A DNA stretch of 64,000 nucleotides from Lichenibacterium dinghuense (GCF_021730615.1 NZ_JAJLMN010000001.1:3359501-3423500); one strand, 5' to 3'. Positions 7,961 to 16,676 are shown, counted from the stretch's first letter. Made by a program: numbers and translations. Notes: generated from the sequence alone by a model not told the origin.

Positions 7961-9277
7961 ATGACCGACCGGACCGACCCCGCCACGCCCCCGCCCCGCC
8001 GCGAGCCAGCGGGCTTCGCCCCATCGCGCCGCGGGCTGCTTGGCGCCGGCGCGGCGGGGCTCGGCCTCGCGGCGTCGAGCGCCGCGCTGTCGAGCGCCGC
8101 GCTGGCGCAGTCCCGGGCCTCGACGGAGGCCGGCATGGCGGGCGCCAGCGCCACCAACCCCGGCCCGCAGAACGTGCCGCTCGGGACCATGCTGCCCGAC
8201 TCGGGGATGCCGCCCGTCTCCGACCACGGCTCGGTGAAGCAGTTCTGGTCCTCGATGAGCCTCGCGCACCGCCGCATCCAGCGGGGCGGCTGGGCGCGCC
8301 AGGTCAACGTGACCGACTTCCCGATCTCGAAGGATATCGCCGGCGTCAACATGCGGCTGGAGGCCGGCGGCATCCGCGAGCTGCACTGGCACGCCGCCGA
8401 CGAGTGGGCCATCATGCTGACCGGCACGGCCCGCATCACCGCGCTCGACTACGACGGCAGTCCCTTCGTCAAGGACGTCAAGGCCGGCGACCTGTGGTAC
8501 TTCCCGCAGGGGTTGCCGCACTCGATCCAGGGCCTCGGGCCGGACGGCTGCGAGTTCCTCCTGGTGTTCGACGACGGCACCTTCTCCGAGGACGACACCA
8601 AGCTGATCTCGGACTGGCTGATCCACACGCCCCGCGAGGTGGTGGCGAAGAACTTCGGCGTCGGCGTCGACGCCCTGAAGCCCTTCGACGCCATCCCGCC
8701 GGAGGGCCGCTACATCTTCCCCGCGCCGCTGCCGCCCGCGCTCGCGCAGGACGCGGCCGCGATGACGGCGTCGCACCCGATGTCGAAGATCGACTTCGCG
8801 TTCGGCCTCACCGACATGAAGCCCACCAAGGAGGACGCCAACGGCTCGATTCGCGTCGTCGACTCGCGCAACTTCACCATCTCGCGCAACGTCGCGGCCG
8901 CCTACGTGGTGGTGAAGCCCGGCGCGATGCGCTCGCTGCACTGGCACCAGAACGCCGACGAGTGGCAGTTCTGGATCTCCGGCAAGGGGCGTATGACGCT
9001 GTTCGCCAACCACTCGGACGCGCGCACCATCGACTTCAACCCGAGCGACGTCGGCTACGCGCCCGCCACCCTGCCCCACTACATCGAGAATACGGGCACG
9101 GAGGATCTCGTTTACCTGGAGATGTTCAAGGCGCCGGTCTACCAGGACGTGTCGCTGAACAACTGGATCGCGGCGCTGCCACCGGAGCTGGTCAAGCAGC
9201 ATCTCGGCCTCAGCGACGCGACGCTGGCCGCGATCCCTAAGGACAACCTCGGGATCGTGCCGCCCGGAAAGGGGTAA
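7961..9277 (+). CDS. oxdD: Oxalate decarboxylase, bicupin, Tat-exported
   Basis: A 438-residue bicupin. A Tat-like signal (PSRRGLLGAGAAGLGLAAS) covers about residues 21-50. Cupin 1 has the Mn ligands H142, H144, E148 and H187; cupin 2 has H327, H329, E334 and H373. The lid SEDDT at 209-213 corresponds to the catalytic SENST lid of Bacillus OxdC and keeps the glutamate (E210). This supports decarboxylation (oxalate to formate and CO2) rather than oxidation. Periplasmic location is inferred from the signal. Divergent from the gluconate-dehydrogenase-type operon. Whether oxdC or oxdD is the better symbol is arbitrary. Confidence 0.88.
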   Translation: MTDRTDPATPPPRREPAGFAPSRRGLLGAGAAGLGLAASSAALSSAALAQSRASTEAGMAGASATNPGPQNVPLGTMLPDSGMPPVSDHGSVKQFWSSMSLAHRRIQRGGWARQVNVTDFPISKDIAGVNMRLEAGGIRELHWHAADEWAIMLTGTARITALDYDGSPFVKDVKAGDLWYFPQGLPHSIQGLGPDGCEFLLVFDDGTFSEDDTKLISDWLIHTPREVVAKNFGVGVDALKPFDAIPPEGRYIFPAPLPPALAQDAAAMTASHPMSKIDFAFGLTDMKPTKEDANGSIRVVDSRNFTISRNVAAAYVVVKPGAMRSLHWHQNADEWQFWISGKGRMTLFANHSDARTIDFNPSDVGYAPATLPHYIENTGTEDLVYLEMFKAPVYQDVSLNNWIAALPPELVKQHLGLSDATLAAIPKDNLGIVPPGKG

Positions 9278-9660
9278 GGGACGGCGGTCAAGCCGCCGCC
9301 AGTAGGCCGGCCGTCAGCCGGCGGGAGGCCTCGACGGCCCTGGGAAGCACGCCCGAGGGATCGTCGCTCACCGGGACCCAGAGCGAGGCATTGAGCGCCG
9401 CGAGCGCTCGGCAGTAAGGATCTTCGCTGCCCTGAACGGCCGCTTTCGGCGGTGCTTTGGCTGCGTAGCTATGCCCGGCTTGGGTCGACACCTGCCGGCA
9501 ACGATCGAATGGCGAGGCAGGGTGGACAGCGGATCGGCCGCCCTCGGTCCTGGAAGTTCCTAAGCGGACGCTATTGATTGATGCTACCACTTGGCTGTCC
9601 AACCAACGCGTGAGCCTCCGTTTACCGACCGCACTCCAACGAGGGTGAGTACAGATTTTC
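9278..9660. other. Intergenic region with dispersed-repeat copy b
   Basis: About 380 nt with no supported gene. A 127-codon minus-strand ORF covers it, but its translation has no recognisable domain and it reads through the repeat. The stretch holds repeat copy b (9434-9500). It may also hold downstream remnants of the broken histidine-phosphatase gene that follows on the right. Confidence 0.4.
9434..9500 (+). repeat. Dispersed intergenic repeat, copy b
   Basis: GAACGGCCGCTTTC begins at 9434, with CCGC at 9440. TTGGGTCGACACCTGCCGG begins at 9480, exactly 40 nt after CCGC. The 20-mer at 9468-9487 (GCTATGCCCGGCTTGGGTCG) is identical to 38692-38711 in copy e. Confidence 0.75.
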
Positions 9661-9936
9661 TCATTGGCCAAGAGGGTTGCCGGAGAGCGTTTCGCAAAAC
9701 GTCATCAAGCGTTCCTGGTCAGTTGCATCTCGCGTTCCTGGACCGACCGTTGAAGCGTAGACGACCTGCGGCCGCAGCGCGGAATCTCCGTCGGGACCGA
9801 ACAGGCGCGCGAGGGCGCCCGCGCGCTGCCACGCCCGCACGGTGAGGCTGTGCTCTTCGGGCTGCCCCTCGATGGTCACGCCTCGGTCGGCATGCTGCTC
9901 CGCGTGCCGGATGATCGTGATACGGGAAGGGCCCAA
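9661..9936 (-). pseudogene. Histidine phosphatase family remnant
   Basis: A 91-codon ORF starting MGPSRITIIRHAEQHADRG. ITIIRHAE is the RHG/RHAE catalytic motif of the histidine phosphatase (phosphoglycerate-mutase-like) superfamily, here at residues 6-13. The next part (LTVRAWQRAGALARLFG, VVYASTVGPG) still follows the family. After about residue 68 the sequence diverges and stops at 91, whereas relatives run to roughly 180-200 residues. The second catalytic half is missing, so this is best read as a truncated or frameshifted gene. It might still be translated. Confidence 0.6.
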
Positions 9937-9994
9937 GGCGACGGCTCCATGGCGAGGGGAAGGCGCGCCGATCGCCGCGAGGCGCAGCGGCAGA

Positions 9995-10978
9995 TCAGGC
10001 GGCGGCTGCCTTCAGGTCCAGGACGAGCAGGTCGCTCTTGGCGGCGACGAAGAAGCGGTCCATGCCCCGGCCCCCGAAGCAGCAGTTCGACGGCGTGGCC
10101 GGGGTCGGGAAGAAGCCGAGCTTGGTGCGGTCCGGCGCGTAGATCTGGATGCCGTCGCCCGACGTCGTCCACACCCACCCGCGCGCGTCCACCGCGAAGC
10201 CGTCCGGATAGCCGTGGTCGGTGCGCAGGAAGAAGCGACGGTTCGACAGCGTGCCGTCGCACGCCACATCGAAGGCGACGATCTCGTGGGTGTCCTTCTC
10301 GTGGCCGCCGATGATCTCGCCGAGCGAGCGCGCCGTGTCGGACACGTAGAGGGTCCGACCGTCCGGCGAGAAGAACAGCCCGTTCGGCTGCTCGAAGTCG
10401 GCCATGCGCCGCAGGTCCTCGGTGGCGGGATCGAAGCGGTAGACGCTGCGGTGGTCGAGGTCCGGCTCGACGATGGAGCCCTGGTTGGGCATCAGGATGC
10501 CGAAGGTGGGATCGGTGAACCAGATCGCCCCGTCGGCCGCCACCGTCACGTCGTTGGGCGAGTTCAGGCGTCCGCCTTCGTAGTGCGTGACGATCGGGTC
10601 GGCGCCGCCGCGCCCGTCCGAGCGGCTGATGCAGCGCCGGCCATGCTCGCAATGGACCAGCACGCCGTCGGCACCGAGCGCGTTGCCGTTCATGAATTCG
10701 GTGTTGTCGATCACCACCTCGACGTGGCCGTCGGGATACCAGCCGAGGAGCCGCCGGTTCGGCACGTCCGACCACACCAGCCGGTTGTTCGGCGCATCCC
10801 AGATCGTCCCCTCGCCGTGCAGGGTGAACTGGTACAGGATCGCCGGCTCGGCATCGGCGGACAGCACCTCTTCGAGACGGCGGTCGTGGACCTCGATGCC
10901 GGTGAAGCTCTCGATCTTCTTCGATGCACCGGCTTGGCGGAGCAGCCGGCCCGGGAGCAGCGACGTGTCCTGTTTCAT
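9995..10978 (-). CDS. SMP-30/gluconolactonase/LRE family protein
   Basis: A 327-residue six-bladed beta-propeller lactonase-type protein from MKQDTSLLPG. This start has GGAAAG nine nt upstream and is preferred over an in-frame ATG 25 codons earlier. Family features are HGEGTIWDAPNNRLVWSDVP near the start, the metal-site segments GGRLNSPNDVTVAADGAIWF and QPNGLFFSPDGRTLYVSDTA, and YPDGFAVDARGWVWTTSGDG. Members hydrolyse sugar lactones such as gluconolactone using a divalent metal. That would follow naturally from an aldose dehydrogenase such as the one encoded upstream, though the link is by proximity only. No signal peptide is seen, so it is probably cytoplasmic. Confidence 0.88.
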   Translation of the reverse strand: MKQDTSLLPGRLLRQAGASKKIESFTGIEVHDRRLEEVLSADAEPAILYQFTLHGEGTIWDAPNNRLVWSDVPNRRLLGWYPDGHVEVVIDNTEFMNGNALGADGVLVHCEHGRRCISRSDGRGGADPIVTHYEGGRLNSPNDVTVAADGAIWFTDPTFGILMPNQGSIVEPDLDHRSVYRFDPATEDLRRMADFEQPNGLFFSPDGRTLYVSDTARSLGEIIGGHEKDTHEIVAFDVACDGTLSNRRFFLRTDHGYPDGFAVDARGWVWTTSGDGIQIYAPDRTKLGFFPTPATPSNCCFGGRGMDRFFVAAKSDLLVLDLKAAAA

Positions 10979-11187
10979 GAGGCGGTTCTTTCCATCGGGA
11001 CGTCGCGGGGCTGGATCGTGGGGCTTCTTCCTCGGTCCGCCTCGGATGACCATGCCGAACGGGACCGGGTTCCAAGGCTATGCACTGCGGCGCCTGCGCG
11101 GGGAGATCATCCGGGGACCTGTCTCGGATCGATCGCATTGCCGACGAGAGCCGAGGAGAGCAGTCGGGTGACGAAGACAGGGTTTCC

Positions 11188-12450
11188 ATGAGCCTGCGCC
11201 AGCGCGTCCTCGGTGCCGTCCGCGAGCGGATGAGGGCCGACCCGCCTTCGCTGCGGCTGGCCTTCTGGGACGGCGAGCGCTTCGACTTCGTGCCGGCGCC
11301 CGCCGTCACGATCGCGATCCATGACGCTGCGGTGCTCCGCCGCCTCGCCCTGGGCGACATGTCGAGCCTCGGCAACGCCTATGTGCGGGGCGACCTCACG
11401 GTCGAGGGCGCGGTGCGCGACGTGCTCCACGTCGGACTGAAGATCGCCGACGGCGTCGGGCACTCGCGGCTCGTGCAGCGCCTCGCGCCGCTGGCGGCCA
11501 GGATCCCCGGCCGCCACAGCCGCAGGCGCGACGCCGAGAACGTCGCGATCCACTACGACGTGTCGAACGAGTTCTACGCGCTGTGGCTCGAAGGGGAAAT
11601 GATCTACTCCTGCGCGTATTTCGGCGACGGTACCGAGACCATCGACGTCGCCCAGAAGCGCAAGCTCGACCACATCTGCCGCAAGCTGCGGCTCCGGCCC
11701 GGGGACCGCCTGCTCGACATCGGTTGCGGTTGGGGTGGGCTCCTGCGCTGGGCCGCGATGCACTATGGCGTCACCGGCGTCGGCGTGACGCTGAGCCGCG
11801 AGCAGCACGACTACGCCTGCGCCCGCATCGCCGCCGAGGGCTTGGCCGACCGGATCGAGGTGCGCCTGCAGGACTACCGCGACGTGGAGGACCCGGAAGG
11901 CTTCGACAGGATCGTGTCGGTCGGCATGTACGAGCACGTCGGGATCAGGAATCTCGGCACCTACTTCTCCGGGATGGCGCGGCTGCTCAGGCCAGGCGGC
12001 ATCGCGCTCAACCACGGCATCACGGCCGGCGATCCCAACGGGCACGCCACGGGTCCGGCCGGCGGCGACTTCATCGACCGCTACGTGTTCCCGGGCGGCG
12101 AGATCCCGCATCTGTCGCGCGTCGTCTACGAAGTGTCCAAGGCTGGACTAGAGGTGACGGACGTCGAGGATCTCCGCCCCCATTATGCCCGCACGCTGTC
12201 GCGCTGGGTCGAGCGGCTGGAAGCGAACGCCGAGGCCGCGCAGGCCGCCGCTGGTATGCAGCGTTACCGCATCTGGCGCATGTACATGGCCGGCATGGGC
12301 TACGCCTTCGATCGCGGCTGGCTGCGCCTCGCCCAGGTGGTGGCCTACAAGCCGGAGAGCGATGTCGCAATGGCGGCGCGGCCCTGGACGCGGGAGGCGC
12401 TCTACGGGGGCGATGCCGAGGCGACGGAAAGCGCGCCGGACTGGAGTTGA
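11188..12450 (+). CDS. cfa: Cyclopropane-fatty-acyl-phospholipid synthase
   Basis: A 420-residue SAM-dependent methyltransferase that adds a methylene bridge to unsaturated acyl chains of membrane phospholipids. The SAM-binding motif DIGCGWGG is at about residues 177-184. It is preceded by NVAIHYDVSNEFYALWLEGE and SCAYFGDGTETIDVAQKRKL, and followed by VGMYEHVG. All are diagnostic of Cfa/CmaA enzymes. The start at 11188 (MSLRQRV) matches the family; the open frame extends 36 codons further up without conservation. Monocistronic, transcribed away from the SMP-30 gene. Cyclopropanation is typically linked to acid and stationary-phase stress. Confidence 0.92.
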   Translation: MSLRQRVLGAVRERMRADPPSLRLAFWDGERFDFVPAPAVTIAIHDAAVLRRLALGDMSSLGNAYVRGDLTVEGAVRDVLHVGLKIADGVGHSRLVQRLAPLAARIPGRHSRRRDAENVAIHYDVSNEFYALWLEGEMIYSCAYFGDGTETIDVAQKRKLDHICRKLRLRPGDRLLDIGCGWGGLLRWAAMHYGVTGVGVTLSREQHDYACARIAAEGLADRIEVRLQDYRDVEDPEGFDRIVSVGMYEHVGIRNLGTYFSGMARLLRPGGIALNHGITAGDPNGHATGPAGGDFIDRYVFPGGEIPHLSRVVYEVSKAGLEVTDVEDLRPHYARTLSRWVERLEANAEAAQAAAGMQRYRIWRMYMAGMGYAFDRGWLRLAQVVAYKPESDVAMAARPWTREALYGGDAEATESAPDWS

Positions 12451-12504
12451 GGCGAAGCGGGAGCCCAGCTTCGGGGAGGGCCGAAGGCTCGGCCACACCT
12501 GGCG

Positions 12505-13539
12505 TCAAACCTCCTCGTCCAGCGCGTCCCGCACGTAGAGCTGGCGGATGCCGGCATAGAGCATCGCCACGATCGGCCCGGCGAACAGCACGCCCACGGT
12601 GCCGAACAAGGAGCCCACCGCGGCGATGCCGATCAGCATCAGGGCCGGCGGGATGACGATCAGCCGTCGCTGGATCAGCGGCGTGACGATGTTGCCCTCG
12701 ACCTGGTGGATGGCGAGGTAGCCGCCCAGGGTCCACAGCGCGAGTTCAGGGCTCTGCGTGAAGGCGACCAGCAGGGCGGGCACCGCCGCCAGGATCGGGC
12801 CCAGGTAGGGGACGAACTCCGCCACGAAGGCGATAAGGCCGAGCGCCAGGGGCGAGTGCACGCCGATCAGCCAAACGACGAACGTCGTCAGGAGGCCGAT
12901 GATCAGCATCTGTGTGAGCTGCCCGAGGAGCCACAGGCGCAGCGTGCGCCAGACCTCGTCGAGGGCCGCATACACGCGGCCGTGCGCGCGCGGCGGGAAC
13001 AGCAGCGCGATGCCATGCCGGTAGGGTTCCGGCTGCGCCACGAGGTAGACGGCGCTGATCGCCATGACCACCAAGCCTTCGAGCGCCGAGACGCCGAGCG
13101 CGAGCGCTTCCCGCCCGGTCGCCATGACCGAGACATCCGTGCTGCCCGCGCGCTCAAGGATGGTGCGGCCGATGCCGGACCGGTCGAGGTGCTCGCGCAA
13201 CTGGTCCACGGCGGCCGTCGCCCGCTCGGTGACATCCGTCAGCTCGGACGCCAGCTGCGAGCCGAACACCCAGGCCGCAAGGCCGAAGAGGCCGAGGACC
13301 ACGAGGCCCGCGACGACGAGGCGCGACCAGCCCGGCAACGGCGTCCAGCGTTCGAGCGGCTCGGCCACGACCTCGATCAGCGTGGCGAGCAGCACCGCAC
13401 CGACCGTCAGCAGGACGACGTCGGACAGTTTCCACAGCAGGACGGGCACGAGCGCCACCCCCACGACCACGGCGGCATAGCGCAGGACGCGGCCGTAGCT
13501 CGGCCAGATCGCGCCAGCGTTGATCGGCCGGTCCGTCAC
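12505..13539 (-). CDS. AI-2E family transporter (second of a pair)
   Basis: A 344-residue polytopic membrane protein with the PF01594 pattern: two N-terminal helices (about residues 19-62), a soluble segment of about 100 residues, then five or more helices with the block GLIAFVAEFVPYLGPILAAV near the C-terminus. Family members export quorum-sensing or other small molecules, or act as Na/Li-H antiporters; specificity cannot be inferred. The GTG start at 13539 overlaps the stop of the upstream paralogue (GTGA), so the pair is co-translated. A longer frame upstream lies inside the neighbour and is spurious. Confidence 0.83.
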   Translation of the reverse strand: MTDRPINAGAIWPSYGRVLRYAAVVVGVALVPVLLWKLSDVVLLTVGAVLLATLIEVVAEPLERWTPLPGWSRLVVAGLVVLGLFGLAAWVFGSQLASELTDVTERATAAVDQLREHLDRSGIGRTILERAGSTDVSVMATGREALALGVSALEGLVVMAISAVYLVAQPEPYRHGIALLFPPRAHGRVYAALDEVWRTLRLWLLGQLTQMLIIGLLTTFVVWLIGVHSPLALGLIAFVAEFVPYLGPILAAVPALLVAFTQSPELALWTLGGYLAIHQVEGNIVTPLIQRRLIVIPPALMLIGIAAVGSLFGTVGVLFAGPIVAMLYAGIRQLYVRDALDEEV

Positions 13540-14612
13540 GAGGATGCCCTCTCGCCCTGGCCGTCGTCCTCGCCGTACCACACCGCGAGGACGATCTTCA
13601 CCGCGGCCGCGACCGGGACGGCGACGAACACGCCGATGATGCCGAACAGGGAGGCGCCGATCAGGAAGGCGATGATGATCACCACGGGGTGGAGCGTGAC
13701 GGCGCGCCCCAGCACGAGCGGGCCGACGACGTTGTCGGTGGAAACGCGCAGGAAGATCGCCAGCCCCATGAAGCTCGCGAAGGTCCACAGACCGTGGCCG
13801 TCCACCACGGCCGCTACGGCGAATAGGGCGATCGAGGCCGCCGGACCCACCACGGGGATGATCTCCAGCACGCCAACCGCGACCGACACCAGGGGCGCGA
13901 AGGAGACGTGGAAGACGAGCCCCAGCACCAGCTCGGAGACGGCGGCCGTGTAGATCGTCACAACGAGGACGCCGCGCACGTAGTGGCGCAGCATCGGCTC
14001 GACCCGGGTGCCGAGGTGGGTGAGGTGGGCGCGGTAGCGCGGCGGGAACAGGTGCAGCAGGCCCTGGACAAGCTGTCGGCCGGAGTTGAGGAAGTAGAAT
14101 AGCACCACCAGCATCAACACGCTGACCGCTGGGGCGCCCACAACTGCGCCTCCGGCCAGGAGCGCCAGCTCGGGCTTGGCGACGGCGTTCTCGACGCCGT
14201 CGACGATGCGTCGCGACAGGTCCTCGGCGCTGACGTCCCGGCCGAAGGCGTGGACCTGCGGCCCGAACAGGCGCCTGATCTCCTCGGTCAGCAGATGCGG
14301 CGCATCAGACGCGCCCTTGACGGCCTTCTCCCCAACCTCTCCGACGAGGTACCATGCCACCAGCCCCGCCACGGCCAGCACCGCGACGTAGACGACGAGG
14401 ACGCCGGCGAGCTTCGGCACGCGGAGGCGGCGCTGCAGGAAGCGCACGATCGGGCGCAGCACGAAGGCCAGGGCCGCGACGAGCAGGATGGGCATCAGCG
14501 CGTAGCGCAGGAAGTAGAGAATCGCCAGAACGCCGGTGATCGTCGCCGCCGTGGCCCAGCCCGGCGGCTCCGCGCCGCTCCGGCGGTCGCAGGACATCTC
14601 AGGCCCGGTCAT
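13536..14612 (-). CDS. AI-2E family transporter (first of a pair)
   Basis: A 358-residue paralogue of the following gene. It has N-terminal helices (about residues 21-47 and 64-90) and a periplasmic-type segment (EKAVKGASDAPHLLTEEIRR). The C-terminal helical bundle includes VAVGVLEIIPVVGPAASIALF and HPVVIIIAFLIGASLFGIIG, the signature region of the family. The two genes overlap by 4 nt, suggesting co-production and possibly a heteromer. Divergence between them is substantial, so the duplication is old. Substrate unknown. Confidence 0.85.
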   Translation of the reverse strand: MTGPEMSCDRRSGAEPPGWATAATITGVLAILYFLRYALMPILLVAALAFVLRPIVRFLQRRLRVPKLAGVLVVYVAVLAVAGLVAWYLVGEVGEKAVKGASDAPHLLTEEIRRLFGPQVHAFGRDVSAEDLSRRIVDGVENAVAKPELALLAGGAVVGAPAVSVLMLVVLFYFLNSGRQLVQGLLHLFPPRYRAHLTHLGTRVEPMLRHYVRGVLVVTIYTAAVSELVLGLVFHVSFAPLVSVAVGVLEIIPVVGPAASIALFAVAAVVDGHGLWTFASFMGLAIFLRVSTDNVVGPLVLGRAVTLHPVVIIIAFLIGASLFGIIGVFVAVPVAAAVKIVLAVWYGEDDGQGERASS

Positions 14613-14777
14613 GGCGCCTGCCTCGGCGAGGTTTCAGCCGTGCCGGAGCACGGGTGGACGCGACCGTGAAGGGCGACCCGACCGGGAGGGGCGAACGGCC
14701 GACGTCAATCCGGAACGCGGCTTCGGTGTCGTTCATGTCGCTGTCGTTTCCTGCGATGAGCGGTCCGCGAACGCGGC

Positions 14778-15044
14778 TCAAGCGGTCGATTGGAGAAGGC
14801 TCTCCAATTCGAAGCAGATCCTGACCATCGAGCGCCGGGCAGCCTCGAGACGATCCGCGCGCGCGTCCAGGGTCGCCATAAGGTGGTGGCGGGCCGCGGC
14901 ATGCGATCCTCCGAGCTCGCGCGATTCCAGCGTGGCATCGATGGAATGCAGGAGCAGGAAGCCGCCCGAAGCGTCATAGGGCTGCGACGAGCCGATGATG
15001 CCGGCGAGCGTCTTGAAGACCGTGAGCCACGCGCGGTCGATCAC
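14778..15044 (-). CDS. Small protein of unknown function (88 aa)
   Basis: Starts at a GTG that overlaps the stop of the preceding small gene (GTGA) and runs 88 codons. The product is a predicted helical soluble protein (VIDRAWLTVFKTLAGIIGSS; LMATLDARADRLEAARRSMV) with no recognised family. Position and overlap make it the last gene of a degraded small-gene cassette. The longer in-frame ORF that extends upstream to 15302 is out of frame with the conserved neighbour and is not used. Confidence 0.5.
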   Translation of the reverse strand: MIDRAWLTVFKTLAGIIGSSQPYDASGGFLLLHSIDATLESRELGGSHAAARHHLMATLDARADRLEAARRSMVRICFELESLLQSTA

Positions 15045-15253
15045 CGGGGCGGCTCCACCACCACTCCGCCCATCACCGCGATGGCGGCCTGGGCGGCCCT
15101 CTCGGCATCCTCGCGCCTGCCGATGGTCTGACCATTGCGGAGGAAATCCTCGCCGCCACGGTCGTACACGAACCAGCGCCATCGCGCCTCGGAGGCACCG
15201 TCTCCGGCCGGCCGAATCTGAAACGTCATCGCACGGGGGGGCCAGGATCTCAT
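15041..15253 (-). CDS. Small paralogous protein, copy 2 (70 aa)
   Basis: A 70-residue protein (MRSWPPRAMTFQIRPAGDG) with the pattern W-(F/T)-V-Y then NGQTIGRREDAERAAQAAIA and VMGG. The pattern is shared with the genes at 16413-16676 and 17034-17309: an aromatic strand, a G-x-x-I-G turn and an alanine-rich helix ending in MGG. The ATG overlaps the stop of an upstream decayed gene (ATGA), exactly as in the intact cassette at 16413-16885. Function unknown; small size and coupled translation suggest a structural partner. An in-frame ATG four codons earlier is also possible. Confidence 0.6.
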   Translation of the reverse strand: MRSWPPRAMTFQIRPAGDGASEARWRWFVYDRGGEDFLRNGQTIGRREDAERAAQAAIAVMGGVVVEPPR

Positions 15254-15363
15254 CTGGCGAGCCATCCCTTAAGCCTGCCTTCGTCTCAGGGCGCCTTGGC
15301 ACGGGTGCCCGGCGTCAGGTTTTCGGCGCCACGCGGCCGCTCCACTTTCCCGTCGCGCGCGAC
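15250..15363 (-). pseudogene. Decayed copy of the 70-aa small gene (in-frame stop)
   Basis: Read on the minus strand from 15363, the frame gives VARDGKVERPRGAENLTPGT, then RAKAP-stop-DEGRLKGWLAR. It aligns residue for residue with the C-terminal half of the intact protein at 16673-16885 (ERDGKVARPRGAEDMASGTH, then AKALWREGKLKGWFA). The stop TGA replaces a tryptophan codon. The frame ends with TGA overlapping the ATG of the next small gene, preserving the cassette order. The N-terminal half is no longer recognisable. This is a nonsense-inactivated tandem duplicate. Confidence 0.7.
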
Positions 15364-15533
15364 CGTTCCGCCGAGTTCCTGGGACGGCTCCAGCGACAGC
15401 AGGCCGAGGCGCCGCCGGACGACGGCGCGGCATCATCCGGCGGCCGCAGGCTCTCGTAGACCCTGGCCTGCCCGACCATCCGCAGGATGGCCCACAGGAG
15501 GGCCGCGTCGAACAGCGCCGCCGCGAGGAGCAC
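15315..15533 (-). CDS. Possible small membrane protein (72 aa), uncertain
   Basis: From a GTG with GGAGG eight nt upstream, directly after the YkoP-like gene. The first 22 residues form a hydrophobic helix (VLLAAALFDAALLWAILRMV). The remainder overlaps the decayed small gene in another frame and looks compositionally random. It may be a genuine one-helix protein or a chance frame between the YkoP gene and the pseudogene. Confidence 0.3.
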   Translation of the reverse strand: MLLAAALFDAALLWAILRMVGQARVYESLRPPDDAAPSSGGASACCRWSRPRNSAERSRATGKWSGRVAPKT

Positions 15534-15538
15534 CGCCG

Positions 15539-16315
15539 TCAGCCTCCGTGCAGGCGCCGGAGCGCCTCCACCGACATCCACACGGGACGTCGCTGGCGGA
15601 TCAGCCGGTCGCGCCGCAGCGCCTCGGGATTGTGGGTCCAGGTGAGTGCCCCGATCAGGATGTTCTCGAACGCGTCGTGGACGCGCTCGTGCAGGGAGGG
15701 CGGCTCATCGACGTCCTCGAAGCCGAAGCGCGCGATCAGGCGCGTCAGGCTCTCGCTCCGTTCCCCCCAGCCCACGAAATTGGTCCTGGCACGGATCGCC
15801 CGGGCGTCGCGCAGGCCGGGATCCACGTCGAGCGCTCCCGCGAGCAGGACGAGGGAATGCCGCATCCAAGCCGCGACGAGGCGTCCCCAGGCGAGATCCG
15901 GCCCGGACGCGGGCATCGGCGGGATGTGCTCGTTCCAGAGATGGAGGTCGATCACGAGGTCGCCGGGCCGGAGCGCGGCGCCGTCCGACAGCGTGAAGGC
16001 GCAAGGAGAGGGAATGACGGCGCAGCGCAGGAGACAGCGCGCGTCGCGGCTGTAGGGTTTCACGCCACAAAAGAGACTGAGGTAGCCATCGAAGCCGCCG
16101 ATAGCCCGGCGCAGGAGGTCGGAGCCGGCCGACGACGCTATGGCGTAGCGGTGCTGTGCGGGAGCTGCGTCTCCGACTCGGACCGGCGTCTCGCTCGGTG
16201 GGTCCGATCCTCCGCGCCCGCCATCGACGCTTCGCCGCGGTGAAACACCGACATGATGATCATGCTGCGTAGAGCGCCATGATGTGAGCAGTTCCGTGAG
16301 GTTCAGTTGCGTCAC
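15539..16315 (-). CDS. YkoP-like domain protein
   Basis: A 258-residue soluble protein. The conserved part is about residues 115-255: DLVIDLHLWNEHIPPMP, then GRLVAAWMRHSLVLLAGALD, AIRARTNFVG, FENILIGALTWTHNPEALRR and QRRPVWMS. This matches YkoP-like proteins, found in Bacillus near a putative glycosyltransferase-type membrane gene and of unknown activity. The N-terminal about 60 residues from a GTG start look non-conserved, so the true start may be further in (for example near 16180). It lies between two copies of the small-gene cassette. Confidence 0.6.
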   Translation of the reverse strand: MTQLNLTELLTSWRSTQHDHHVGVSPRRSVDGGRGGSDPPSETPVRVGDAAPAQHRYAIASSAGSDLLRRAIGGFDGYLSLFCGVKPYSRDARCLLRCAVIPSPCAFTLSDGAALRPGDLVIDLHLWNEHIPPMPASGPDLAWGRLVAAWMRHSLVLLAGALDVDPGLRDARAIRARTNFVGWGERSESLTRLIARFGFEDVDEPPSLHERVHDAFENILIGALTWTHNPEALRRDRLIRQRRPVWMSVEALRRLHGG

Positions 16316-16412
16316 GAGTTCGGTCTCGATGCATGATGGGCCGCAGCGTCGATTCTCGGCAAAAAGCGCCCGAGTTCAGGCCTCGTGTTGCTCCACGAGA
16401 GCCCGCAAGGTT

Positions 16413-16676
16413 TCATGACCTTCCGAAGCGCGATCTTCTCCGGTGCGGTCGGGCGCCCCACAGGAATTCGAGTGTCCCGCCCATGGCCGTGATCGCGGTG
16501 CGGGCCATGCCTTCGGCTTTCTCGAGGTCGCCGATGATCCGACCGTCGCATAGGAGGGCAAGATCCGGGTAGGAATAGACCGTCCATCCACAGCGGCTCT
16601 TGCCACCGCTGTCGCCGAGAGGGCGAATGCGACGCAGGGTGAAACACATCGGGCGCGGTTCGGTCGCCGACGTCAT
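16413..16676 (-). CDS. Small paralogous protein, copy 1 (87 aa)
   Basis: An 87-residue protein whose core (CGWTVYSYPDLALLCDGRII, then GDLEKAEGMARTAITAMGG) aligns with 15041-15253 and 17034-17309. It has a basic C-terminal tail (ARPHRRRSRFGRS). Its ATG overlaps the stop of the 70-aa gene before it (ATGA). It is the last gene of a four-gene block (17309 to 16413) in which every junction is a 4-nt overlap. No known domain is recognised; predicted soluble, alpha/beta. Confidence 0.6.
   Translation of the reverse strand: MTSATEPRPMCFTLRRIRPLGDSGGKSRCGWTVYSYPDLALLCDGRIIGDLEKAEGMARTAITAMGGTLEFLWGARPHRRRSRFGRS

Noticed and set aside
9288..9671. 127-codon minus-strand ORF
   Set aside because: Reads through the dispersed repeat and overlaps the phosphatase remnant. 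No start signal or family similarity.
11080..11187. Upstream extension of the cyclopropane synthase frame
   Set aside because: The 36 extra residues are Gly/Arg/Ser-rich without family similarity; the start at 11188 fits homologues.
16376..16606. 76-codon minus-strand ORF overlapping small gene copy 1
   Set aside because: Overlaps the paralogous gene in another frame and lacks the paralogue pattern.
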